Assembly: GCA_965204235.1 (NCBI GenBank)
Contig: OZ241979.1
Location: 2,356,001-2,420,000 of the forward strand
Reading direction: 5' to 3'
DNA from: JAJDTQ01 sp965204235
GTDB taxonomy: Bacteria; Desulfobacterota; Binatia; UBA9968; JAJDTQ01
Length of the DNA stretch: 64,000 nt
Below, piece by piece: positions 8,192-15,887 of the stretch; the stretch's first letter is position 1; each line of letters opens with the position of its first letter. A program made the translations under genes and the position numbers. Below the pieces are notes generated by a model, which made no database searches, was not told the origin of the DNA, and worked only from the letters and a program-made list of their open reading frames with translations.

Positions 8192-8661
8192 ATAACATGT
8201 TCATCGAGCGCGTGGTCGCCGGATTGCGGCAGGAAGGAGTGCGGTTCGCCATTGCCGGAGGTTATGCCGTGGCGTTGCATGGAGCGGTGCGCGCCACCGC
8301 GGACGTGGATCTGGTCCTGGCGCTGTCCGAGGAGAACCTCGTAGCCGCGGAATCGGCGCTCAACCGCCTGGGGCTGCGTTCCCGTCTGCCGGTGAAGGCC
8401 GACGAGGTCTTTCGGTTCCGACAGGAATACATCCGCAATCGCAACCTCATCGCCTGGAGCTTCGTCAACCACGCGAACCCCGTTGAGATCGTGGACATCA
8501 TCCTCACCGAGGACCTCCAGACCATGAAGCTCGATGCCGTCGTCATCGGACGGCTCGAATTGCCGGTGGTTTCCAGGGCGGACTTGATCCGCATGAAGGA
8601 GAAGAGCGCCCGGCCCCAGGACCTGGAGGACGTCAAGGCTTTGAGGAGCATCGGCCCATGA
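8176..8661 (+). CDS. Nucleotidyltransferase (AbiEii/MNT-like) of a toxin-antitoxin-type pair
   Basis: 161 residues from ATG 8176. The nucleotidyltransferase signature is clear: AGGYAVALHG (Gly28-Gly29) followed by TADVDLVL with Asp43 and Asp45 as metal ligands, then a third acidic segment (VEIVDIIL). The C-terminus (SRADLIRMKEKSARPQDLEDV) is typical of stand-alone DUF6036/AbiEii-type NTases. It is coupled by ATGA overlap to the next small gene. Three in-frame ATGs (8176, 8185, 8197) lie in or at the edge of repeat A copy 5. The only purine-rich RBS is in the repeat, so translation may now depend on it. Confidence 0.82.
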   Translation: MDRMFHNMFIERVVAGLRQEGVRFAIAGGYAVALHGAVRATADVDLVLALSEENLVAAESALNRLGLRSRLPVKADEVFRFRQEYIRNRNLIAWSFVNHANPVEIVDIILTEDLQTMKLDAVVIGRLELPVVSRADLIRMKEKSARPQDLEDVKALRSIGP

Positions 8662-8912
8662 GACCCGTGCAGTTCTTTTCGGAAGAGTACCTGGAACGCT
8701 GCAAGCGCATGACGCCGGAGCAGATCCTGCGGTTCCTGGACGAGTTCCGCCGGCTCCAGGCGCCGGCGCGGGCCGCCGGAACCCGTCTGGTCCCCGTCGA
8801 GGTGCCCGAGGACCTGTTGCAGGCTTTCCAGGACAAGGCCCGGGAGCACGGCGTTCCCTTTCAGACGCAACTCGAACGGCTGATGAGGCAGTGGATCGAC
8901 CGCGAGCCGTGA
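8658..8912 (+). CDS. CopG/RHH-like antitoxin-type partner of the nucleotidyltransferase
   Basis: 84 residues, overlapping the NTase gene by 4 bp. The N-terminal helix (FFSEEYLERCKRMTPEQ) leads to VPVEVPEDLLQAFQDKARE and VPFQTQLERLMRQWI. The latter matches the beta-strand plus two-helix layout of a C-terminal RHH domain. Pairing with a nucleotidyltransferase suggests a toxin-antitoxin or regulatory module. Which partner is toxic cannot be read from sequence. Confidence 0.7.
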   Translation: MRPVQFFSEEYLERCKRMTPEQILRFLDEFRRLQAPARAAGTRLVPVEVPEDLLQAFQDKAREHGVPFQTQLERLMRQWIDREP

Positions 8913-8941
8913 AGCGCGGCCGGGGACGGAGGGAAGCACGG

Positions 8942-9694
8942 ATGCCCGTATGGAACGAGTCGAGTTGGCCGCGCATCCGGGAATGCGCCGAGCAGGGCTT
9001 GGCGGTGGTGGTCCCCATCGGCGTCATCGAGCAGCACGGCCATCACCTGCCCCTGGACACCGACGCCTTCATCGCCCAGGAGATCGCCCGTGAGGCCGCG
9101 CGGCGGGACCCCGGGATCCTGGTGGGTCCCACGGTCCCCTTCGGCTTCACGCCCAGCAACAAGAACTTCCCCGGCAGCATCAGCCTCACCGCGGCCACCT
9201 GGACTGCGTTGATCCGTGAGATCGTCCGTTCGGTGGCGCGTCACGGCTTCACCCGCATCGCGCTGTTCAACGGCCACGGCGGACAGGTGGCCCTGTCACG
9301 GGCGACGGTCTCCGCCCTTCAGGACGAGGAGGGGATCCGCGTGGCGGCGCTGAACTGGTTCGGCCTGGTGGCCGAGGACATGGGACGGCTGTTCGCGGAC
9401 GAGAAGATGCCCGGCGGCCGGGTGGGCCATGCCGGCGCGGTGGAGACCTCCATGAACCTGCACCTGCGCCCGGAACTGTCCGCCCAGGGCAGCCTCGTAA
9501 CCCATCTCGGCCCGCAGATGCCCGAGTTCGTGCGCAAGGTCGGCGGCTACGTCCAGACCCCGCGCGAGGAGCTGTCGCCGTCGGGAGTCATGGGAGACCC
9601 GAACCTCGCCAGCGCCGAGAAGGGCGCCGAGCTGTTCGAGTTGGCGGTGGAACGGCTGTGCGAGTTCGTCAGGGAGTACCGCCTGTCCGAGTGA
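8942..9694 (+). CDS. Creatininase family amidohydrolase
   Basis: A 250-residue protein of the PF02633 family. Ligands of the binuclear metal site are visible: Glu30, His32 and Asp41 in IEQHGHHLPLDTD, the His of NGHGGQ, and the Glu of AGAVETS. Family members hydrolyse cyclic amides such as creatinine, or act in riboflavin/F420-type pathways (MftE, ArfB); the substrate here is not determined. ATG 8942 follows GGAGGG; an upstream in-frame start at 8891 overlaps the preceding gene. Confidence 0.88.
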   Translation: MPVWNESSWPRIRECAEQGLAVVVPIGVIEQHGHHLPLDTDAFIAQEIAREAARRDPGILVGPTVPFGFTPSNKNFPGSISLTAATWTALIREIVRSVARHGFTRIALFNGHGGQVALSRATVSALQDEEGIRVAALNWFGLVAEDMGRLFADEKMPGGRVGHAGAVETSMNLHLRPELSAQGSLVTHLGPQMPEFVRKVGGYVQTPREELSPSGVMGDPNLASAEKGAELFELAVERLCEFVREYRLSE

Positions 9695-9850
9695 CCCGCA
9701 GACCCGCGTGCGGAACGCATCCTCGTCCCCACCCGCGGACGGCCCGAGGCCCGGCAGGCTCCACCCGCCCGCTCGCCGCACTGCCCGCATGGTCCGCTGC
9801 CTGCCGGCGGCGCCGCGCGTTCCCGGTCCACGGACCCTCTCTTGCGGACC

Positions 9851-10828
9851 TCACCGGAGCAGCGACTTGACGGCCTCCACGATGCGTTCGGCGAAAGGCG
9901 TCAGGTAGTCCTCCAGGGAGACGGCGAAGGGTACCGGCACGGGCGGGATGGTGACTCGCCGGATGGGGGCGCGCAGGCCGTCGAAGGCAAGGTCCGCCAT
10001 CAACGCGGCCAGTCCCGCGGCCACGCCGCAGTTGTCGTGGCTCTCGTCGGTGACCACCAGGCGGCCGGTCTTCCTGACCGAGGCCACGAGGCTCCCGGTG
10101 TCCAGCGGCTCCAGCGTGCGCGGGTCCACCACCTCCACCGACACGCCATCCCCGGCCAGCGCGTCCGCGGCGGCGAGGGCCCGGGGCACCTGGACGCCGG
10201 TGGCGATGACCGTGACGTCCGTCCCCTCGCGGGCCACCGCGGCCTGGCCGAAGGCGGTCTCGTGGGGTCCGTCCGGAACCGGTCCGCACTCGTCCATGAG
10301 CCGCTCGTGGACCAGGAAGACGGTGGGGTCCCGGCTTCTCAGGAGCGCCGTGCGCAGCAGTCCCCGGGCGTCGGCCGGAGTGGCCGGCATGGCCACCTGG
10401 AGACCCGGGGTGTTCCAGTACCACGGCTGTGGGCTGCCCGAGTGCTGCACGCCCCCGCCGCCCCGGATGCCGTAGCGCATGCAGTAAGTCACCGGCGCGC
10501 TGGTCTGGCCGCCCGAGTTGGAGTAGGCGATGGCCGCTTCGTTGACGATCTGCGGGATGGCCTCGTACGAGAAGGTGGCGGTGCCGATGTCCACCAGGGG
10601 ACGCAGCCCGGCCATGGCCGCGCCCGCGGCGATGCCGCAATAGCCCAGCTCGGCGATGGGCGGCGACAGTATGCGCTCGGCGTGCCGCTTGCGCACCGCG
10701 GCGAACCGGGCTTGGCCGGGCCCCGAGCTCGCCAAGCCGCCGCCCAGGAGGATCACGCGCCGGTCTTCCTCCAGAGCCTCGGCCAGCGCGTCCACGAGCG
10801 CTTCCCCCAGGGTCATCTCTCGCGGCAT
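9851..10828 (-). CDS. Alpha-ketoacid dehydrogenase E1 beta subunit (TPP-dependent)
   Basis: A 325-residue transketolase-like beta subunit: N-terminal pyrimidine-binding domain (ALVDALAEALEEDRRVILLGGG, then AELGYCGIAAGAAMAGLRP) and a transketolase C-terminal domain (ATGVQVPRAL, VEVVDPRTLEPLD, VTDESH). It pairs with the alpha subunit gene immediately upstream, 3 bp away, and has a clear GGAAGGAG RBS. The complex would oxidatively decarboxylate a 2-oxo acid or acetoin. No E2/E3 gene is nearby, so the acyl acceptor system must lie elsewhere. Confidence 0.9.
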   Translation of the reverse strand: MPREMTLGEALVDALAEALEEDRRVILLGGGLASSGPGQARFAAVRKRHAERILSPPIAELGYCGIAAGAAMAGLRPLVDIGTATFSYEAIPQIVNEAAIAYSNSGGQTSAPVTYCMRYGIRGGGGVQHSGSPQPWYWNTPGLQVAMPATPADARGLLRTALLRSRDPTVFLVHERLMDECGPVPDGPHETAFGQAAVAREGTDVTVIATGVQVPRALAAADALAGDGVSVEVVDPRTLEPLDTGSLVASVRKTGRLVVTDESHDNCGVAAGLAALMADLAFDGLRAPIRRVTIPPVPVPFAVSLEDYLTPFAERIVEAVKSLLR

Positions 10829-10831
10829 GGG

Positions 10832-11854
10832 TCAACCACTCCTTCCCGCATACGCGTAGGCGAGGGCCGCCTCGGGGTCGGGAAGCGGGCTCGTCAACGC
10901 GAACTGCGCGGCCGTGTCGGCTTCCCGCCGCACCTCTTCGTCCAGGCGCACGACCGCGCCCCGGTTGCATCCCTCGGTGTCCGCCAACTCCCGCGCAAAG
11001 ACCAGGATACCGTCCCCTTCGGCGTACCAGGAGCGCACTGCTTCGGGCACCGGGCCGGGGTCCCAGGCCCAGCCGATGTCGGTGGCTCCGGCCACGAAAT
11101 GGGGGTGCGCGCCGTCGTTTCCGGGCCAGGGGTGCGTGCGCGCCTCCACGAAGAACGGTCCCTCGCCCGCACGGGTGCGCCGCACCATCTCCGACACGGT
11201 CCCGTGGACGAGGCCGGCGTCGGCCCCGTCCACCACCGCGGTCTCCACGTTGAGCGCCCGCGGCACGTTGGCCAAGTCTCCGGCTGCGTGGACCGGGTTG
11301 ACCCTTCCGGCCCTCCGGTAGTTGTTCTCCATCAGGAAGATCAGCGGCAGCCGCCACAGCTTGGCCATGTTCAGGGTCTCGTAGAAGACCCCTTCCTCCA
11401 TGGCGCCGTCGCCGAAGAAGACCACGGTGACCGCGCCGGTCTCCCGCATGCGGGCCGCCAACGCCGCGCCCGCGGCCAGGGCCACGCAATCGCCAACGAT
11501 GGCCGAGGTGTGGACCATGTTCAGGTCCGGCGCAGCCACGTGGAAGGTCCCCGCCCGGCCGCGGCAGTAGCCGGTGGCGCGCCCGATGACCTCGGCCAGG
11601 ACCTTGCCGGGGTCGCCCCCCTTGGCGATGACGTGGCCGTGGTTCCGGTGGGTGCTGAAAACGTAGTCCTCCGGCGCCAACGCGGCGCAGGCGGCGACGC
11701 CGGTGGCCTCCTGGCCGATGTAGAGGTGGAAATGGCCCCGGACGAGTCCTTCGTGCTCTTCGTGGAACCGGATGACGTGCTCTTCCGCACGCCGGATCAT
11801 GAGCATCTTGCGCAGCATCTCCATGCGCTGTTCGGGTGACGTGTCGGGCAGCAT
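10832..11854 (-). CDS. Alpha-ketoacid/acetoin dehydrogenase E1 alpha subunit
   Basis: 340 residues from ATG 11854, which is preceded by GGAGGGAAAG. The TPP-binding motif runs from GDG (148-150) to NN (177-178) with normal spacing. The phosphorylation-loop-like segment CRGRAGTFHV and the early RRAEEHVIRFHEE helix are typical of E1 alpha. An earlier in-frame ATG at 11995 adds 47 low-complexity residues and is rejected. It forms an operon with the E1 beta gene. Confidence 0.9.
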   Translation of the reverse strand: MLPDTSPEQRMEMLRKMLMIRRAEEHVIRFHEEHEGLVRGHFHLYIGQEATGVAACAALAPEDYVFSTHRNHGHVIAKGGDPGKVLAEVIGRATGYCRGRAGTFHVAAPDLNMVHTSAIVGDCVALAAGAALAARMRETGAVTVVFFGDGAMEEGVFYETLNMAKLWRLPLIFLMENNYRRAGRVNPVHAAGDLANVPRALNVETAVVDGADAGLVHGTVSEMVRRTRAGEGPFFVEARTHPWPGNDGAHPHFVAGATDIGWAWDPGPVPEAVRSWYAEGDGILVFARELADTEGCNRGAVVRLDEEVRREADTAAQFALTSPLPDPEAALAYAYAGRSG

Positions 11855-12046
11855 CTTTCCCTCCGATTCAGGACCTTCCGGGTTGGTTGAGCCGCTTTCG
11901 TACTGCTTCCGCGAACTCCTTGGAGACCGCTCTCCATCGCTGCCCATCATGGACCGCATGTCGAGTCTTTCGCAAAGACGGCGACTTCGTTGCACGAGTC
12001 ACACGTCTCCCCGCGCAAAGACGCTACTGATAAACCGACGTCCGGC

Positions 12047-12979
12047 CTATCGAAAGAGCGATGGTTGAATGGCGTTGGATCCCCATGGTTCCCGTCGCAG
12101 CCTTTCCAGGGCCGCGCCGTGAAAAGTCTCCACGGCCTCGAACCCGATGTACCTTCTCCCGAGGCTGGCCGCTGCCACCGCGGTTGTGCCGCTTCCCATG
12201 AAGGGGTCCAGGACGGTCTGTCCCTCCCTCGTGGTGAGCCTGATCAGAAAGCCGATCAGGTCCAATGGCTTCTGCGCATCGTGAATCCTCTCCTCGTCCT
12301 TGCGGAAGCCGAACTCCAGCACGTTGGCCGGGCTTGCGCCCCGAATCTTGCAGGCATCGAGGTTCATGGCCCCAACCCCGTGTTCGAGGATGTTGTCGGC
12401 GATCGTCCCGCCGATGCAGTAGGGCTTGATGAACCAGGCAACGGGCTCGTACATGGGCGCCAGGTTGCCCAGCCGCCACCCCTTCCACTTCTCCGCTTCA
12501 TCCTTGAGGCCGCGCCGTTCGAAAACGACGCTCACCCGCTGAGCGCGATGATGGGCGGAATCCTTCCTCCAGGCGAGGACGTCCTTCAGGAGAAATCCGC
12601 CGTCCTCGAAGGCGTTGATGACTCGGTGGATCGTCCGCCTTGCGCCGAAGATCAGCGCGGATGCGCCGCTCTTGAGCTTGGGGAAGGCCATCTCTGCCCA
12701 CAAGCTGCACCAGTCCTGGTACTCCCGACCGATGTTCCTGTCCGCCTGCGACCAGCCATTGATGGGCTTTCCCCGGCGCTTGAATGCCGTTTTGCCGATT
12801 TGGGCGGGAGACTGTCCCAGGAGTGCGGCATTCCTGTTGCCATGCAAGACATCCCGGTCGTCGAGGCTGATTCCGTAAGGGATGTCGGAAAGAAGGAGCT
12901 CGATGCTGCTGTTTTGCAGAAGCGGAAGGTGTTCCCGGCAGTCACCGAGCGTGATCTTGTCCAGGTACGCGCCGTTCAT
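12047..12979 (-). CDS. Beta-class site-specific DNA methyltransferase (N4-cytosine/N6-adenine)
   Basis: 310 residues. Catalytic motif IV comes first, as SDIPYG (Asp32-Tyr35), and the SAM-binding motif I comes last, as LDPFMGSGTTAVAA, the beta-class order. Motif IV has Ile where DPPY usually has Pro. No restriction nuclease is adjacent, so this is probably an orphan or regulatory methyltransferase. ATG 12979 overlaps the stop of the small upstream gene (ATGA), favouring this start over one at 13057. Confidence 0.85.
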   Translation of the reverse strand: MNGAYLDKITLGDCREHLPLLQNSSIELLLSDIPYGISLDDRDVLHGNRNAALLGQSPAQIGKTAFKRRGKPINGWSQADRNIGREYQDWCSLWAEMAFPKLKSGASALIFGARRTIHRVINAFEDGGFLLKDVLAWRKDSAHHRAQRVSVVFERRGLKDEAEKWKGWRLGNLAPMYEPVAWFIKPYCIGGTIADNILEHGVGAMNLDACKIRGASPANVLEFGFRKDEERIHDAQKPLDLIGFLIRLTTREGQTVLDPFMGSGTTAVAAASLGRRYIGFEAVETFHGAALERLRREPWGSNAIQPSLFR

Positions 12980-13155
12980 CTTGCATCCCCATGATCCAGC
13001 AGACCATTGCTCTGCACGGATCCGACCGTCCGCACTCGGCCTTCCATCCTTCGCCATTGGAGGATTTCCCGAATGGCGTCTCGACGCGACAGCTTCAGGA
13101 TCCTTTCGCGCTCCTCCGCCAAGTAGGCCAATGCCTCCGCCCGCGCAATCTCCAT
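12976..13155 (-). CDS. Small helical protein coupled to the methyltransferase
   Basis: 59 residues from ATG 13155 (GGAGG just upstream), or slightly longer from GTG 13164. The sequence is strongly helical and charged (ARAEALAYLAEERERILKL, then SRRDAIREILQWRRME). Its stop overlaps the methyltransferase ATG by 4 bp, implying translational coupling. I do not recognise a family; a small accessory or DNA-binding subunit is possible. The frame stays open further upstream into the end of the amidohydrolase gene, so the start is uncertain. Confidence 0.55.
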   Translation of the reverse strand: MEIARAEALAYLAEERERILKLSRRDAIREILQWRRMEGRVRTVGSVQSNGLLDHGDAR

Positions 13156-13219
13156 GGCCTCCACGGATGCGGTCTTTTCCTCCCGCCAGAAGCGGGAGAC
13201 GCCGCCTTCGGCCTGACCG

Positions 13220-14050
13220 CTACGGCCAATCGAACCACTCGGCGATGGCGCGTCCCAGGATCCACTCCTTCTCGGTCGCGGTGAGGTCGCGCAGTTCCTC
13301 GGTGAACAGCGTCAGCGCCTGCCGGTAGGGGCAGGGCAGGTGGGACAGGTCGCTGCCCCAGAACACGCGCTGCGGCCCGAAGGCGTCGATGACCCGGCGG
13401 ATCTGCGGATGCAGCGACGGATAGGGGTAGCTCTCGGTGGAATAGCAGGGGAGGGCCGACGCCTTCACCGCCACGTTCCCCAGCGGCGCCAGTTCGATCA
13501 GGCCGTCGATGATGGGTCCCAGCGGCTTGCCCACCAGGCTGGCGTTGAGGCCCATGTGGTCGATGGCCAGACGCAGCCCCGGGTGGCGCGCGGCCGCCTC
13601 GCCCAACCGGGGCAGCGAGTGGGGCGCCAGCGCCATGACCGGGACGTCGTACCGTTCGGCGGCTTGCCAGAACCAGTCCGCGGTGCCGTCCTCGAGCCAC
13701 GTGCGGTAACGGCCGCGATGGAAGGTGAGGCGGATCCCCAACATGCCGGGCTGGTCCTTCCACGCGGCCATCCGTTCCCGGCTGGCGGGCGCGTCCAGGG
13801 GCAGCCGGCCCATGACCGCGAAGCGGTCCGGGTACAGGCGCGCGGCCTCCAGGGAAGTGTCGTTCCGGTCCGCCTCCCAGGTGGGCGGCACCAGCACCGC
13901 GCGGTCAACCCCGGCGTCGTCCATCTCGCGCAGCAACTCTTCGTGCCCGAGGGGTTCCGGGCGGTGGGGCTTGGCCGCGTCCACCCTGTCCCAGGGCTTG
14001 TCCGGGGTCTCCGGCGCCCAGATGTGGACCTGTGAGTCGATGACCTTCAT
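13220..14050 (-). CDS. Amidohydrolase family protein (PF04909)
   Basis: 276 residues starting MKVIDSQVHIW, with Asp5 and His9 forming the first part of the metal site. Later landmarks are LAIDHMG and FWGSDLSHLPC, where the Asp is the expected catalytic acid. It resembles 2-pyrone-4,6-dicarboxylate lactonase-like and related hydrolases, but the substrate is not resolved. A TTG at 14086 in the preceding repeat extends the frame by 12 residues and is less likely. There is no good RBS at 14050. Repeat A copy 6 lies just upstream and may have displaced the native leader. Confidence 0.85.
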   Translation of the reverse strand: MKVIDSQVHIWAPETPDKPWDRVDAAKPHRPEPLGHEELLREMDDAGVDRAVLVPPTWEADRNDTSLEAARLYPDRFAVMGRLPLDAPASRERMAAWKDQPGMLGIRLTFHRGRYRTWLEDGTADWFWQAAERYDVPVMALAPHSLPRLGEAAARHPGLRLAIDHMGLNASLVGKPLGPIIDGLIELAPLGNVAVKASALPCYSTESYPYPSLHPQIRRVIDAFGPQRVFWGSDLSHLPCPYRQALTLFTEELRDLTATEKEWILGRAIAEWFDWP

Positions 14051-14071
14051 GCGAAGCGATGGGTCGGCTTG

Positions 14072-14133
14072 GGAAACTCCGAACAACTCCCCGTTCGTCC
14101 TGAGCGTAGCGAAGCGAAGTCGAAGGACGCGCG
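14072..14133 (+). repeat. Repeat A copy 6, right arm missing
   Basis: The left end GGAAACTCCGAACAA and the core are intact, but the right arm stops after AAGGACGCGCG. It lies between the cupin and amidohydrolase genes. Confidence 0.85.
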
Positions 14134-14141
14134 TTCCGGTT

Positions 14142-15308
14142 CTAAGGCGGCGGAGGAGCCGCGTCCCGGTAGCTCCACAGGAAATCGCGGTCGCGATAGA
14201 CCTCGTCGGGCATGAGGCTCGTCAGTTCCCTCTTGTCGAGCTCTGTCTCGAAGCGTTCGCGGATCCACGGGTCCTCGTCCACGTATTCGATCTGGTCCCT
14301 GACCCGGTCCTCGATCTTCTCCGCGTGGCCCCGGAACTGCCTCGGCGGGTGCAGCGCCAGGTACCGCGCGGGCGTTCCTCCGGCGTTGAAGTGCTGGTGG
14401 AACCACTTGCCGGGGGGGACGAACATGCTCGCCTCGCGCCACGGCGCCACCACCTTCTCCTTCCCTTCCTCCCACAGGACGGAGTAGCCCTCCCCCGCGG
14501 GAATGACGATGACCCGGCCCGGGCCGTGGCGGTGGGCCTTCTTGTAGGTGCGGGAGGGAAACACCGACATGTGGCACGACATCTCGGAATTGGGAAAGGT
14601 CATCAGCACGCTGTGTCCGCCTGCGCCTCTGCGGCTGCTGCGGTTGAGCTTGTCCCAGGATCCCATGTCGGGAAAGAAGTTGCCGTACCAGAAGATGCCG
14701 CTCCGGCCGCCCCAGGTCCGGGCGGGGTCGCCGTCGCGGACGAGCTTCGCCTCGGAGTAGAGTTCGCCGCCCCCGGACAGGTAGTCCTCGCCCTCGTACC
14801 GGTTGTCGAAGAAGAACGCCGGGTCGGTGTTCAGGGACATGGCCAGGGGCAGGTAGCTGTAGCGCAGGATCCGCACCGGCCGGTCGCCGCGCATGTTGCT
14901 CATGGTGTGGTGGTAGTTGTGCGGGATCTGGAACAGGCTCCGGGGCTGCCACTCGAAGCTGTTCTTCGGACCGTTCGGGCCCAGCCACACCGTGGTCACG
15001 CCCTGGCCCTGGAGCACATAGACCAGCTCGTCCAGGGCGAACTTTACCCGCGGCAGGGTCTGTCCGGGCGGGATCTCCTGCACCATGGCCGAGGTCACCC
15101 CCTCCTGCCCCAGGAGCTGGATGAAGGCGCTTTCGCAGCCGCGTTCCTCCCACCAGCCCAGCTCCACCGTGCGCAGGTCCTCGATGAAGTAACCCCGGTG
15201 GACCGGCACGCCGACCGACGCCATCCAGTCGTCGTAGGCGTACTCCTTGACCTCCAGGTCGGGAGCGATGGAATCGTCGGGATTCGTCCGGGCGTCGTCC
15301 TGCGCCAT
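14142..15308 (-). CDS. Bicupin-domain protein
   Basis: 388 residues from ATG 15308 with a strong AGGAGG. Two cupin-like beta barrels are suggested: an N-terminal one around FALDELVYVLQGQG and a C-terminal one with HRHGPGRVIVIPAGEG, which carries the HxH metal motif, followed by PPGKWFHQHFN. Such bicupins include dioxygenases and decarboxylases of small organic acids. It lies 26 bp downstream of a VOC-family gene and upstream of an amidohydrolase, so the three probably act on one substrate. Specificity is unknown. Confidence 0.8.
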   Translation of the reverse strand: MAQDDARTNPDDSIAPDLEVKEYAYDDWMASVGVPVHRGYFIEDLRTVELGWWEERGCESAFIQLLGQEGVTSAMVQEIPPGQTLPRVKFALDELVYVLQGQGVTTVWLGPNGPKNSFEWQPRSLFQIPHNYHHTMSNMRGDRPVRILRYSYLPLAMSLNTDPAFFFDNRYEGEDYLSGGGELYSEAKLVRDGDPARTWGGRSGIFWYGNFFPDMGSWDKLNRSSRRGAGGHSVLMTFPNSEMSCHMSVFPSRTYKKAHRHGPGRVIVIPAGEGYSVLWEEGKEKVVAPWREASMFVPPGKWFHQHFNAGGTPARYLALHPPRQFRGHAEKIEDRVRDQIEYVDEDPWIRERFETELDKRELTSLMPDEVYRDRDFLWSYRDAAPPPP

Positions 15309-15334
15309 GGGATGTTCCTCCTGTGGGTGGAGTC

Positions 15335-15760
15335 TCAGGAACCGGCCACTTCGTCGAAGGAAGGTTCGGGCATGCCGTCCTTCCACGTGGGGTCGCGGAG
15401 CTCCAGCCGGTTGCCGCTGGGATCCGTGAAATAGAGTTCCCGCCCCGGGAAGTATCCGCCCTTGCGGTAGTAGAGCTCCACCACCGGGACGTTCCTGGCC
15501 TTGAACAGCCTGCACGCCTCGTCCAGGGTATCGGGACTCACCGTAAAGGAGTGGTGGACCCGGTCGTCCTCCGGCTGGGCGGGGACCTCCCTGCGCTCGC
15601 ACAGGAGGATGTTGTGGTCGCCCACGTTGAAGCACGCCATGACGTCGTTGGCGAGGCGTCCCAGGGACTTGAGCCCCAGCAGGCCGCCGTAGAACTCCTC
15701 CGACTCGCCCAAATCGTTCACCGGAATCGACCAGTGAGTGACCCCCTCGATCTTGAGCAT
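15335..15760 (-). CDS. VOC (glyoxalase/bleomycin resistance/dioxygenase) family protein
   Basis: 141 residues from ATG 15760 (GGAAAGGAG upstream). The paired beta-alpha-beta modules show THWSIPVNDLGESEEFYGGL at the start, DDRVHHSFTV in the middle and LYFTDPSGNRLEL near the end. These supply the metal ligands (His9, a His in HHS and the Glu of LEL). A full-length, probably dimeric, VOC enzyme. First in a run with the bicupin and amidohydrolase genes. Confidence 0.87.
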   Translation of the reverse strand: MLKIEGVTHWSIPVNDLGESEEFYGGLLGLKSLGRLANDVMACFNVGDHNILLCERREVPAQPEDDRVHHSFTVSPDTLDEACRLFKARNVPVVELYYRKGGYFPGRELYFTDPSGNRLELRDPTWKDGMPEPSFDEVAGS

Positions 15761-15887
15761 TGCCTCGTCTCCTTTCCGGGTGGTGGTCGAGCGCCGCGGT
15801 CCGGGGCGGGACCGGCGCTGCAAGGGTATTCTTACGACAGGGGACGGGGGATAGGCAATGGCCGCCCCCGTACCGGACACGGGAGCG

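Noticed and set aside
13170..13210. CTCCCGC/GCGGGAG hairpin as a terminator after the amidohydrolase
   Set aside because: No U-tract, and the bases may be part of the upstream extension of the small coupled gene.
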